Positions 46,401 through 58,650 are shown, counted from the first letter of the stretch. The stretch: 64,000 nt of DNA from Ephemerocybe angulata (GCA_013368325.1 JAACJK010000222.1:186001-250000); one strand, 5' to 3'. Notes: generated by a model from the letters alone, not told the origin. A program made the numbers and translations.

Positions 46401-49400
46401 CCCAGGCCACTAGGGCGGACTGCAGGACTGAGGGGTGCACTCCTCATCCTCTGCATACGAGCGCTTTCCGGGCTTTGGCTTCGCGAGATGGAAAGCGACC
46501 GAAGAACGCGTCTCCCAGACTGTGATAGATGGACCGTATGACTGGGATTGGCATTGAGGCTCATGTTGCCATATCGGTTCTCCGCGTCACTGTCGTGATC
46601 GTCGTCGGCTTCAGAAGCGGAGGAGGGATCTCGCAATGCGTCAGGAAGAGAACTTCTCCTTCTCCTGTGAATGCCGGTTCCGTTCACTCCACTGATGTTT
46701 GCATTTCGGCTTCCGAACACGTCTTCCTCGTCATCAAGGTGTAGGCTGGGCATAGGATCCGTAGCATTCCGAGCCCGGTTTGCTACTGTCCCAGTGAAGT
46801 TGGGAAGATGGATACTGCGGTTCGCGTTTGTACTAGATGCACCGTGATTAGAAGGAATGCCTGTGCCGGATATTTTGGTGATGTGTAGGTCATCCAGGGA
46901 TGGGCGGCTCATATGTGTCTCGTACACCTCTCTGGAGCTCAGGCGTGCTCGACGGTCCTCGGCCTGGCCGCTAGGACTGGCACTGCCGCTGGGAGCTGAA
47001 GGAAAGTCCAATCAGTTATTCGTTACATATAACAAAGCCCGCAATCAACTCACCATCGTTCCTGTTCTGCTGAATGACGCCTTGAACTAAGGCTTTGAAC
47101 AAGCCAGCAGGGACAGTGTTTCCAGTCGGGTGCTTGAAGTCGAGGGGAATGGGAGCACGCCGAGACTTGTTCGATGCGCTATTAATGGGCGAGAAGCTGA
47201 CAGCGCCTGGCGATGTCCTCATTGTTGCCGATGTGGGGAAAGTCGCGGAGAGGTTGGTTACGGGGAGAGTAGGGGGAATAATAAGCTCCTGAACGTATTC
47301 ATCCTCGTCGTATTCGGGATGCGACGCGTCCTCAGTGGGCGTAGTAGGTGACTTGGCGGTACCTTGGGCATCGTTTCCTACGGTTTCCACATCTGAAGTC
47401 CTTGACCTGTCCCCAAGGAATGTCGGTTTCTGCATGAGGAGCGAGGTTGGCGCAGGAGCCGGAGTGTCTTCCCTCCTGTTCTCTTTATCTTCCTCTTCAC
47501 TACCCAGATCTTCCATTTCACTGAAGTGGCCGTCGGATTCGCTCTCGAAATTAGATCCTTCTCGTCCATCCAGCGACCCTGACGTCGACATGGCCATGTC
47601 AACAGAAAGCCCCGATGGAGCCTGCTGTGGCTGGTGCGAGTACGCCTTCCGCATTACCCTCGGACTTTCAATTCGTCCAGGGCCATGGGGGAATCGGAAC
47701 GAAGCCATGCTATCGCCTTCTTCCACAGGAGATATATCACCCCCACGATGTACCTCGTGTGCCTCCGCTGCGACTTCCTCCTCCACAAACTCGAGCTCCT
47801 CCTCACCACCCTCACCCAATGCATAGGAAGAACCTAGCCTTGGGCGTTTCTCCCTCCCTTGTTTCTTGATAGGTGAGCCGTCTTCTTCGTAGAGTCCGTC
47901 TCTAGCTGCAGAGCTGGCAGCCAGAGCCGACAGAGGCAGTGCCGGTTCAGCAACAGGGAAAGCAGGGGTCGCAGTCGGCATAGAGAAGGTGAACTCTGCG
48001 TCCGTAGGAATGATGCCTGAGCGTGGCTTAAACTCTGGGGCAGCGACATTCAGGAGTTTTCCTAGGGAGGATAACCGAGAGTGCCCTGCCTGGAAAGGCG
48101 ATGTTGCCGGCTCTGTCTGAGCGTTGGGGGACGACGCAGACGTCGAGCTTGCAAGGGCAGTACCCGGCACCCATGGCTCCGCCTTTGCACTGAGGGGCTG
48201 ACCAAAGACGAAGGGTTTGGCGAAGGGGTTAAGGGAATCACGGCGACCACTCGAATTTCCTGGCGGTGAAGTCACGGAAGTCTGTCCCTCGTGCTGTTGA
48301 TACTGCTGTGGCGGCGACACCAGGCCAAACGCTGGAGCTGCTTGGCCGAATGAAGACGACGACTGCTGGCCAAAGGAACCTTGGTGCTGGTGGTTATATG
48401 TGGAGTGAACAAATGAAGGTTGTTCGTGGCCAAACGACCCTTGGTGCCCGTGGCTGGCATATGACAATGCTTCCGAAGGTCCCCGCGAATGTGAATGGGG
48501 TATGGGCATTCCAATCGCCGGTAGCGGCTGGTTAAGTCTAGTGCCACCAGGTGAGCGGGGTGGTCCGTTGTAGAAGTCGACCTGACTCGATGATGGTGTA
48601 ATACCGAGGAACTGGGGCTGTTGATAAGGATGGTGTGCAGGAATGTGGGGAGGATAAGCTGGCGGTGCGACCGGTTGCACATATCGATACTCATGGGGAT
48701 CCATAACTAGGTTTTCTTCGCTGGGGTTAGATATGATTTCGTCCCGATCTCGATATGGCGCAGGGTAGGCTTGTGGGTGGTGGTAGTGTTCACGTTGGGT
48801 TGGAACGAAAACAAGGTTGTCGTCAGGAGGCCGGGGGAAGTTTGGGATACGGCGAGGCTGGTCAACAACTAATTCACCCTCACTAGCGTCGCCACCAATG
48901 GCGGATGACTTGACCTCCCCTTCGTGATCCACGGATATTCTTTGTTTCAGCAATCGTTTCCGACGCTTAGCTTCCTCCTTGCCAGCCCTGGATTCCATCC
49001 GTCGGTCCACGCGCTCTTGCCGTGCCCTCTCTTCATCCGACGGGTTCGAGAATTCTCCAAGACTCTGTTGTTTGACATGGGTGCGTAAATATTTTGGCGC
49101 GAAGATTAAAATGTGATTGGTGCGGCGTGTATGGTTTTCGGTTTGCGTGCCACATTTGGAAACATCAAAGCGAAGAAAGGAGATATTGGAATTGTGACGA
49201 GCGAGCGCGAGGCAAAACAAAAAGCAGGATAAGAAAGGACGCGATAACGAGGCATCAGCACTTCGATTACGAAAAATAGCGAGTACACTGACCTGCTCAT
49301 CATCTAAGTCACTCAAATCGTCGGTTCCTGAGACCGACACTCGCCCCTCCTCCTCCTCTGACGCGGTCCATTCCTGAACCGCCACTGCATCCTCCAAGTC

Positions 49401-51399
49401 TTCGCGATTCGCAGAGATGCTTTGTCTGACTGCGTGCCCGAATATTGAAGTCGTGGGCGGCCGTCCACTTCCCTCAGAAGCTGGGCTGCTTTCGCGTCCA
49501 ATGAAACTCCCCTCCTCGTTGACTTCCCCAGTCGTTTCGAGATCACCCTCTCCCCGAAGGGCAAGTGCACCTGCATTCCCTCCAACAGACCGCAAAGAAA
49601 GTGCCGCAGAGATTCGAGACACATGCCGAGAATGCGCCATAGACTGAGGAGCAGTCCTGTCATCATCGAGGTCCATATCGGCTTCGCCGTCGCTGTCTGC
49701 ATCTTCCGTGTCCCCAGTATGCCCACTGTCTTCCCCTTCAGCCTCAGAATTGTCCTCTTCGTCTGATAGCTCCTGCTTGCGCTTCCATCGGAGCTCATGT
49801 TCGATTTTCTCTTGAGCATCCAACTCTGCCTCTTCCTCTGCCTCTTCTGGGACGTCCAAACCAAAGCCACGGATGAAGTCTGGTCGGCTACCAGGTCGCG
49901 AGAAAGCACTTGGGGCCGATGGAATCGCCAGCGATGAGGGGACGACTATTCCGCCGTCCGAAACCGTAGATAGTGGCCTTTCAAGATCATCCACGTTAGG
50001 CACGGATGGAGGGCCAAATGGATTGAAGTTGAAGCCGAAACCACCATTTTGCATATACGAAGGCGGTTGGGCTAAAGACATGGTATGTCCATGCCTGTTC
50101 TGGAAAGTATCTCCATTTGATGAGAGGGACAGCGGAGAATGGCGGAGGTTGTTGGGTGGAGGTGAGACGCCCATGAGTGGCTGTGGGGAGGCAGCAAGAG
50201 AGTTGGAATTGGCGATGGAGGGTGAAAGGGCAAGTCCGCTTTGGCTCTGTTGTAACTTGTTTAATTTGAAGTGCAGAAGGGCAGGGTCTGCGGGGGAGGA
50301 TATCTTGAGAAAGTTAAAGTCAAATAAGTCGTCTAGAGCCACTATAACACTGTCGACGAAGGACCAACATACCGAAGCAGCACGCGCGTGGGGTGCAAAT
50401 ATATGGGGAACATTGCTACCTGAGCCACGTTCGACTCCAAGTTTCTCCAGCTTGGCCTCAATAATCTGCTGCTTGAGTGTGTCCCAGGTAGACTGAAGAA
50501 GTTGCGTCAGGACGTCAAATTTCACTAGTCAATTCTGGAGTTACCTTGGAGGGTAAGAACACGTCGATAGCACCTGGAAGTGCGGACTTCCAATCTTCTG
50601 AAGGGAACTGTTCCCTGGAAATCAAGTCTTCTGCAGGAATTGGCAGGTGTGAGGCCATAATCGCTTCGCCTTCTGCCACGGGAAGGGGGACACGCGCCCA
50701 ATCCTTTGCGACTCGTTCCTGAACGTGTCCCGCCTCACTTTCCCTCTCCTCACCCTCTTCGACCTTCTCTGACTCGTGCTTCGCCTCCCCCTGCTCCTCC
50801 AGCAATTCGGTTTCTTTCGGAAGGTTGACCGTGATTTTCTTCTTCAGAGTAGCGGCACCAACAGCAGCAATTGCTGCTGCTGCGGGGTTGGGGCTCACTT
50901 TGCGCTGGGGACCACCCAGAACTGCTTTCGGTGGACCACCTATGCTCATTTGCCTTCGATGGGGACGGTGTCCTGCTGTTGGCGGTCCATTGTTGATGAT
51001 GATGGGGCCTAAGGGCTGACCAGGTCCCGGAGGACCAACAGATATAAGAGGGGAGGGTGCACCATTGGGTAGCATCATCGAGGCCCGGGGAAAGTGGCCT
51101 CCAATGGGAGTCGTTATCGACTGGTGACTCTGGTGGCCCGGGAAATGGGATATGCTTGCCCTCCCCTGATGGCCGCGACGAGGTGGCGCATTCGGTGGTT
51201 GACCAGGGCCATTGAAGAATGGCTGCATGGGTGTATGGAGGGGGAAGCCATTGCCCATGCCTGTGTGAATGGCTGTCTGGAGAGCCGGAGAAAAGAGAGC
51301 CTGGGCTTGCTGCTGGCTATACGAAATTGACGGGTTGATAATGTTCAGGCGCGGCGGGTTACGTCTGGGACCACTAGAAGGTCCTGTCTGGGCCGCCAT
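43477..51399 (-). CDS. Giant 2,486-residue disordered and coiled-coil protein, function unknown
   Basis: Six exons (51399-50545, 50492-50373, 50303-49293, 49064-47054, 46995-44027, 43971-43477) total 7,461 nt. The N-terminal 285 residues are Pro/Gly/Asn-rich. A conserved-looking block WDTLKQQIIEAKLEKLGVE then GSNVPHIFAPHARAAS follows. Next comes a long region rich in Ser, Asp and Glu, with a basic patch KEEAKRRKRLLKQR, Tyr/His/Pro-rich segments and several FG-type motifs (QGSFGQ, SSFGQ, FVFGQP). From about residue 1500 the protein is mostly coiled coil (for example KRDLEELKKLNSEYQVQLTKA), preceded by a run of short L-x-P/S-L repeats. It ends in a Ser/Pro-rich tail with DDGWWE. I do not recognise an orthologue of known function; a cortical, cytoskeletal or nuclear-envelope scaffold would fit. 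Introns 50372-50304 and 49292-49065 carry no in-frame stop. Confidence 0.8.
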
Positions 51400-51567
51400 T
51401 ATTGGGGTATTAGGATGTACAGCTGGTCACTGCGGGTACTGGACGCGACACGTCGGGGGATTTGGAGTGGCCCGGGAGGGGAATAGTCGGTAATAAGGAA
51501 AGTCGAGGGTATAGTCGGGGGTATGCCCTTAGGGGAGAGAATGTCCACGGTCGCTGTGCCTTGCCTT

Positions 51568-51588
51568 GTCGTCGTCGTCGTCGTCGTC
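51568..51588. repeat. Trinucleotide microsatellite (GTC)7
   Basis: Seven perfect GTC units lie about 170 bp upstream of the giant gene's start codon, probably in its promoter or leader. Confidence 0.85.
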
Positions 51589-52679
51589 GCCGGCGTCGAG
51601 AGTCGACCCACTGAGCAGGGGGAAAACAAGGAAGGGTCACCGTGGGAGAACATTCAGTATTTCTTCCTCCAGTTTGATGGTTTCTCGGCTTCCTCTTGCT
51701 GCCAGCCTGCCACCATCAATCTGGCTTCGATTTCATTCTACTCAATAGACGCTCAGACTCCGCCAATAAGCATTCCGAAGTCCAGAGGTATCAAACATAC
51801 CCTGGGCTTGGGGCTTCCGATCTATCGTTGTCGCATTCTTCGTGAACGATAAGCCACTGGATCGAGATTTTACGTCCGGTCCTCGTCGTCTCTGTCTGGA
51901 AGGAGGAGCGCTCAGTATTCAGTGCCAGCACTTGGATCCTGCACCCACCCGTTTGCCCGCTGAAGCTAGGCCTACTCGAGAGTGTTGTGACATCGATCTC
52001 GGTTTCGGGGTACACCTATGCTGGCCATGGACCTGTGTGGCAAAGTTTCCTCTATACTGTGGTAAGTCGTCGTTGAGCTCCAGGCCCAGGTAGTGAATAA
52101 AATTTAATTTCTCTTGAATTAATCCGTGGCAGGAATCGCAGTTCAACGTTCAACGTTCCACACCGAAAAACTTCCGCTCTGGGGAGTGTTGTACTCGAGT
52201 ATCAGCCATAAGTTGGTGCGATTCCTGGGCGTGACGAAGAATGCAGGTTGATGCAGACAGTCTACCCATTCTTGGGTGTAGCGCCTAGTGCTCAGGCTGT
52301 GCTCCTCCTTGGCCACGAACTTCGTAAGCACGGTATGAACCTGACTGAGAAAGCAACTTGACATGTCTCACTGGGCAGGCAGCCTCCGAGTCTGAACCAC
52401 CAGCTACACTCACTGCCAGGGTCTCGAAGCGCAAGGGGGGTTATGTAGCTTGTGAATACTGGCGCATGACAGCCCTTAGGCTTGTCTCACGAAGAGCCCT
52501 CGGCCTTTCAAATTCATCCACGCTCGTGCGAGGTGTGTGAGTTCAATTTGGCATGGCGCTGGCTCGAAGATCAGGGCCAAGAATCCGAGCATATCCGAGC
52601 TTTCAGAAAGTGGTCACAGGTGGCGCTATCGCCCTCGATTTCAACACACCATGTGCAGCAACAACGGACGTGCCAACAC

Positions 52680-52735
52680 CACAACTCTGCCAAGGGTTTG
52701 TGGCCACCATTACACAAACCCTTGGCAGAGTTGTG
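52680..52735. repeat. Perfect 23-bp inverted repeat (hairpin)
   Basis: The left arm is 52680-52702 and the right arm 52713-52735; they are exact reverse complements, with a 10-base spacer GCCACCATTA. The arms begin CACAACTCTGCC and end GGCAGAGTTGTG. The stem does not extend outward. It is not part of any coding frame I support. It could be a transposon remnant, a small-RNA precursor, or a regulatory cruciform. Confidence 0.9.
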
Positions 52736-52884
52736 TATGGTACACGTTTGTCTGTCTTCCATCCTCCTTGACTTACATAATACACTGATCAAAGCAAGCC
52801 TGTGCTAAATCTCGGGCCCTGTACTGATAAGGGGTTGCTAATGGAGTTCTTATACGAAGCCCTTCACCACTGCCCAAACCGTGC

Positions 52885-52921
52885 AGGTCAAATTAATGGC
52901 ACAAGACCACTAATTTGACCT
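52885..52921. repeat. Perfect 11-bp inverted repeat
   Basis: AGGTCAAATTA at 52885-52895 is matched by TAATTTGACCT at 52911-52921, separated by 15 bases. It lies about 275 bp upstream of the phosphate transporter start. Confidence 0.8.
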
Positions 52922-53091
52922 CCCAACACCACGTTCTCCGAACCCAGGCACGGAAACTGAACATTACAAGTGGGATCATCGCCCCGCGACAATGCCATCA
53001 ATTCTCGGCCGTGACTGGACATATACGAACTTACAAACGTTCGTGGTGAAGAAACCTCCCAGGTCTTGGCTTCCGTCCTCTATGATCCCAG

Positions 53092-53097
53092 TATAAA
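53092..53097 (+). promoter_or_regulatory. TATA box
   Basis: TATAAA about 100 bp upstream of the transporter's ATG, in the expected position for a regulated fungal promoter. Confidence 0.5.
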
Positions 53098-53195
53098 GCA
53101 AGGGCACACGACCATGTTCTTGTTTCTTCAGCTCACTGCTCCCCACCTTCCCTCCACGGTCTCAGCTCCCCTGTTCCCTCTTGTCCCTGCCCAAA

Positions 53196-55313
53196 ATGCC
53201 GATGCACCACTGGGACTACCTCTTTGCCATCGGCACTATATTCGCCGGCCTAGATGCATACATGATCGGAGCGAACGATGTGGCCAACAGCTTCGCTAGT
53301 AAGTCTGTACTTCCCTTTTCAAGGACTTCGCATCTCACATACTTTTATTTCTTAGCTTCGGTGTCGTCGAAGTCCCTCACCTTGAAGCAAGCATGTCTCG
53401 CTGCGGCTCTTATGGAGTTCCTGGTGTGTTGGATCTCTGGCTATAAGGCGATATTGATATTTATCAATCTGCTTCCTTTAGGGCGCTGTGCTGGTTGGTG
53501 CTCGTGTGACGTCCACTATCAAGGATGGCATCATCCCCGCTGCTGCCTTCAAGGGCAATGCTGGGGTTCAGCTTCTGGCCTTCACCTGTGCTATCGTAGC
53601 ATCATCCTGTAAGCCCATCCTTTTTCAAGAACCGAAACGTATCTTTCTTACGCCTTATATAGCATGGCTTACGATTGCTACCCGCATGTCATGGCCAGTT
53701 TCTACCACCTACTCCATTGTCTCCGCCGTCATTGGAGTCGGCATCGCCGCCGCTGGGTGGAAGGCCCCTGCTTGGGGATGGAATGGCGGAAAGGGTGTTG
53801 CGACCATCTTCGCCGGGTTTGCTATCGGTTCGTCTTGCCACCTGAACGTTATCAATAGCACACAATAACCTATCGCCGCTATACTAGCTCCTGGCATTGC
53901 TGGTGCATTTGGTATCGTGATTTACTCCCTCGTAAAATTCGGTGTCCTCGTACGCCAGGATTCTACCCGCTGGGCTCTATTCACTGCGCCCCTGGTGTTT
54001 TTCCTCGTCGGCGCCGTCAGCACTATGGCAATCATTTTCAAAGGCTCCCCTAGCTTAGGTCTTAAGGATCTTCCTGGGAACACCCTGGCAGCTGCGATTG
54101 TAGGAACCGCCGCTGTGATTGCTCTTCTTTCTATCCTTTTCTGGTTACCCTTCGTTCACGCCAAGGTTATCAAGAAGGATTACAGTGAGTACCAAATTCA
54201 AAGCACACCATGGTGCATTTACTCAACCCTTTCTCGTAGCCATCCGCTGGTATCACTTCTTCTTCGGCCCCCTTCTCTGGAAACGAGAGGCACCCGCCGA
54301 TGCAGGCGCCGTCGATTTCGTCCCTAACTACCACATCCGTGACGCCAACGAGCTCGATGGAGGAGCCAAGGCACCTGGTGGGTCTCTTCTTGTTTATATG
54401 GATATAACAACGCAGTCTAACCTACTTCTAGCCCCCGAAGGTACAGATTCCGAGAAGGGTGATGAAAAAGAGATGGACGAGTCCTCCGACCCCCAGGCAG
54501 CTGCTCCTCCTACGAACGTCAGCCCTCTTGCTGCCGAAGTCGAGGCGCACCCCATCGACGGTCCCTGGATTCTCCCGAAGAACATCTATATCATCGTCCG
54601 TTACCGCGCTGGCCCCTTCATTCTCAAGGCTCTTACCCACGGCTCCAATGTCGATATCCACAAGCTCCAGGCCGGTACTGAAGGGTCCAATGGTGCTGCT
54701 CGTGTCGCTGCCGTTCATGCGCGTGCCAAGCAGTACCCAAACGACACCGAGCATCTCTACTCTTTCCTCCAAGTATTCAGCGCTTGCGTTGCCTCCTTCG
54801 CTCACGGCGCCAATGACGTCTCCAACGCCATCGGTCCCTTCTCCGTTATCTACCACGTCTGGTCTTCCGGTGAATTGTCAGGGTCGAAAACCCCCGTTCC
54901 CGTCTGGGCCCTGGTCTTCGGTGCGGGCATGCTTGTCGTTGGCCTTGCCACCTGTACGTTGAACTCCTTGCACTTCCTTCGTATCCCTTTACTTACCAGC
55001 TCTCGCAGATGGTTATAACATCATGGCTGTCCTCGGAAACCGCATTACCCTCATGTCGCCCTCCCGCGGTTTCTCTATGGAATTGGGATCCTCCATTACC
55101 GTCATCCTCGCTGCTCAATACGGCATCCCTGTATCAACCACCATGTGCATCGTCGGCTCCACCATCGGAGTGTCGCTCTGCAACGGCGATTGGCGTGCTA
55201 CCAACTGGCGCGCCATTGGCTGGATCTTCATGGGATGGGTCATGACTGTCCCCATTGCCGCCACTGTCTCTGGGTGTCTGATGGGAATAATCCTTAATGC
55301 CCCTCATTTCTAG
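53196..55313 (+). CDS. PHO89: PHO4-family phosphate transporter (Pho89-like)
   Basis: This multi-pass plasma-membrane protein imports inorganic phosphate, typically with sodium in fungi. The two PD001131-type signatures are present: GANDVANSF near the N-terminus and FAHGANDVSNAIGPF in the C-terminal half. Other hydrophobic segments are LAAAIVGTAAVIALLSILF, PVWALVFGAGMLVVGLA, and SITVILAAQYGIPVSTTMCIVGSTIG. A long hydrophilic loop rich in Glu, Ala and Pro sits in the middle, as in fungal Pho89. Exon 1 is 53196-53298; introns follow near 53299, 53438, 53610, 53828, 54185, 54378 and 54955. The ATG at 53196 places the first signature at residue 25. The name is by similarity; ion coupling is inferred. 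Confidence 0.93.
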
Positions 55314-56080
55314 CACCACTGCTATTGCTTGTATATCTCTACTCTTGGTTTTGAATTGCTTTACTCTATGACCTTGCCTTGCGGATTAGCCCGTTGTATA
55401 CATTACTATGTTATGATATCCTGGAATGTCAGTTATACTTCTCTATGTCTCTCTGCGCTGACTGGATTCTTCTGTCAACAAAATGGCGAAACTAGAAATG
55501 ACAACCTCCTGGACCATCCACAGGCAACTGACTAACGACAAGCGCTCAAGATACGCCATCGGCAACAACCGAGCGCCCGAGCATAGCCACAACTCCCACA
55601 TTTAATGTTGTCAATGCCGGGAACGCTAAGCCCCTTTTCCTTGTCTCCTAGCTCATACTCAAGTCCAAGACCTTCATTATATGGTTCCTCTGGCCACACT
55701 TTACGACACATTGTACCAATCAACACATCCAAGGCATCGTGACACTTACTCACTGGACCGCCGGTCCGCAACGCACGACGCAGAGCCATACACCTTAACG
55801 AGCGCTCAGTCTACTGTGTCCAATCTCTTTCTCCCTGCCTACATTGACCGAATCCAATTTCGATGCTCAAGAGTCTCTTCTCTTACGGGAAAAAAGCCCA
55901 AGTTTGCGACCCGACGGCCTTCCCATTTGCGGATGCTGATCCCAAGGAGATCTATTCCGTAGATTCATACAGGCCCAGTAGGCATTACAGTATGAGTTCC
56001 TCAGCTCAGCCGCGTAACATCCGTCTACAGGAAACTACCTTCGAGGGGCAGTCACTTGGAACGTAAGGCGGGATACGCCA
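55314..56080. other. Intergenic, transporter 3' end and F-box 5' region
   Basis: Mostly noncoding. A 67-codon open frame at 55863-56066 (starting MLKSLFSYGKKAQ) has normal-looking composition and ends 15 bp before the F-box start. I could not join it in phase to the F-box exons, so it may be an upstream ORF, a small gene or chance. Confidence 0.35.
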
Positions 56081-58650
56081 ATGCCAACGCAACGCCTAGC
56101 CTCTTCAAAGGCAACTGAATCAGACATCACCCACATTCTTAATATCCCTTCAGAGATCATCTTCCAGGTAATTCATAGCCTGTAACGTACCATTCCGCTC
56201 TCTCACTGTCCTTGTTTAGATCCTTTATAAGCTGCACCCCATTGACCTTTATCACATCTCTTCAACATGCACTGGGCTGCGGGCATGCCTTCTTGAGCTC
56301 GGCCCTGACTTTTTCAAATGTAAACGCTTCTCTAGGCATGATGAGGTCCCCAAGTGCCCGAAAGGTTGGCACATAGTTCGATGGCTCGAGTTTCTGTTTG
56401 GGCCACTGACATGCGAGGTGCGCGAATATCCAGAATATCATCTTACGCCGCTGAGCGTCCACGACAGACATGCGGGCGAAATGGTGCCCCACCTGACTTC
56501 GGGATATTGAGAAAACTCTGTATAAGCTGCCGTGTAAGTGATGCTGGACTCCGTACAGCGTTGTCCGGTTCTAATGCTAGACTGCAGGGGCAAGTTCTTG
56601 TGTCCGTATCTAGGGCCGAGATGAAGAACTGGCACCACCACGAGGGAACTCTGAATCAAATAGCACGATGGATGCTGAACAAATGTTGCCGGTCGCTGAG
56701 AATGAGTAAGTTGGTGTCTTTAAAAGTCTGCCGCCCGTTCACGCCTAATGTCTCTTGGTGTTCCAGACATGTCATGGAACTCTATCGGTGAACTCGGAGA
56801 AGACGAGGCTGATTATCACGGCCCATACTATCTGCGGGACGACGTGGAATTAATAACTTTTCTCGTCTGTGACTCATGCAAGGCTTCATCCTTGGACGAA
56901 TGGGAGAGAAAGAATTCTGAATACGAGGCAAACAGAGCGAAGGTCGCTTCAGACATAGAGGTACCCTTAAACTTATATATGCAAGTTTGCCTGCTACTCA
57001 CTATTTCTGCCGCTAGACTTGTAATTTGGCATACAGGTGGAGCTTCGACATTATGAGGGACTTCAATCGCCGCCAGTCCGAGTGGTATCGCTGGAAGTAC
57101 GTACATCGTAGTGCTTCAAGGCTTGACTCGGCTCAAAAGGTTGCTTCTGCTTCTCCTTAGGATCAGTAAAGAATGCAAGAAACTCGGTTTCTCCACGGCG
57201 GACATTCATGGAGCTGGACTTGCCATATCCCGTCACCTCGATGCGTGGGAAGCGAAAGGCCTTGGAAGAAGAGGTGAATCCCCAACACGGACCGCTCAGC
57301 TGAGAAGTGGTCAATTAATCGATTGAACAGAGTTTCGCTATCACTTCACCAAGTTCATTGTGCCCTTACTCGAAGCACATGCGAAGCAAAAGCGCCCCAA
57401 AGTCCATAATGAGACCGAGGCGACAAGATATATGCGCACCATACCCACTGTGCAATGGCGCTACTTTCCGAGCGCCATCTGTGACTGGGGGTCAGATTAT
57501 CGCCTCAAAGGCCTCAACTTCAGGAAAGACTCCCCTGCAGAAATTAACAGGAAACTGCGGGAATGGCGACTGGGAGTGCGAGATGACCTCTTGAAGCAGC
57601 TTCCCAAGAGTGACGTTAGCGCATATACAAGTTCCACTGGTGCCTCGTATGCTGGAGTGCGGAAACCCTCTCTACTCAATCTAGCAGTCTCCACTTTCTC
57701 CTGCTCACTGTGTGTCGCTTCCCACTATAAAGGCGCAGCTCTCGTCGGGTGGAGCGAAGTGCTTACCCACATCTGCAACTTCTACGCCAAAGAGTACGAA
57801 TCCCATTCCGACATCAAATGGTCCCCTGCCGCCCGAGAAACAGCATTGGCGCTACTCGCTCTTGTCGGATTGGATCCCCTCACCACAACGGCAGATGAAA
57901 TGGACGCCCTAGACGCTCGGTTCTTCTGTGGTAACTGCGAAGTAGTGCGGACCCACTCTCGGTGCTATCGAAAGGCCTTCAAATGGCGAGAGTGTGTCAG
58001 TCTGATTCGTCTTCATAAGCGGACATGAATATTGACGCTTCCTCGCTATGTGTAGCTCACGCACTCAGTGTACGACGTCCAACCAGGTCACCGTCGCCCA
58101 AATTGGCTTCTGTTGGGAAAGGAGGCAGCCGCATTCGTGAAGGAGCGAGAAGAACCGTATCCAAACCACAACCACTCCCTTTGGGCTTGCGCTCTTTGTC
58201 CTCGGAATGTGGAAGCACTATGGCGTCATATCGATGTCCAGGTGCACCTCAATAGAGAGTAAGTACCCGTTTATTATGCTTGTGTGCTAGTCGAGTGAAC
58301 TGACCTCGTACCGCTCTAGGCACCTCGTTCCAAATGCTAAAACCGATCGCTACAACCTCTACATCCCAAACCGAATGTCACACCATTATCATGGTGGTGG
58401 ACCCTGGTACCAAAGTCGCAAGCCTCGGCTGTACCTGGTCGAACCCGCTTGGCAGTTCAAATGTTTACTTTGCCATTCCCTCGATAAACTGCTTAAGAAG
58501 GAGGATATCCTGAAGCATATCCAGAAACGGTTCGTCTAAGTTTTATGTGATTTTCTGAGCATCCTAATGACATTGTTTGCCTTCAGCCATAAGATTCCCG
58601 AGCCCCTCCAGGACAGAGACTGGGGTGAAATCGCCATGTGCACTACATAA
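56081..58650 (+). CDS. F-box protein with repeated cysteine pairs
   Basis: Exon 1 (56081-56167) and exon 2 (56220-56321) encode an F-box: ILNIPSEIIFQ, then ILYKLHPIDLYHISSTC. Next come cysteine-containing segments TCGRNGAPPDFGILRKLCISCR, FLVCDSCKAS, FSCSLCVASHY, FFCGNCEVVRTHSRCYR, WACALCPRNVEALWRHI and FKCLLCHSLDKLLKKEDILKHI, the last two resembling zinc-finger spacing. The protein ends after HKIPEPLQDRDWGEIAMCTT. F-box proteins select substrates for SCF ubiquitin ligases; agaricomycetes carry many divergent copies. The substrate is unknown. Roughly ten introns occur; those between 56700 and 57350 and at 58030 and 58500 are set approximately. The start is the ATG closest to the F-box. Confidence 0.78.

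Larger units (their letters stand above)
51400..53195. other. 1.8-kb intergenic region
   Basis: Holds the promoter of the giant gene on the left, a GTC microsatellite, two perfect inverted repeats (listed separately) and the promoter of the phosphate transporter on the right. Open frames at 51842-52093, 52143-52364 and 52482-52808 show no motifs; the last spans the inverted repeat. A minor tandem GTTCAAC-GTTCAAC-GTTC lies near 52141. Confidence 0.5.

Noticed and set aside
52141..52160. Short tandem GTTCAAC repeat
   Set aside because: Only two full copies plus four bases; too short to be meaningful alone.
52482..52808. Plus-strand open frame of 108 codons
   Set aside because: It reads through both arms of the perfect inverted repeat and has no protein-like motif, so the repeat explains the openness.
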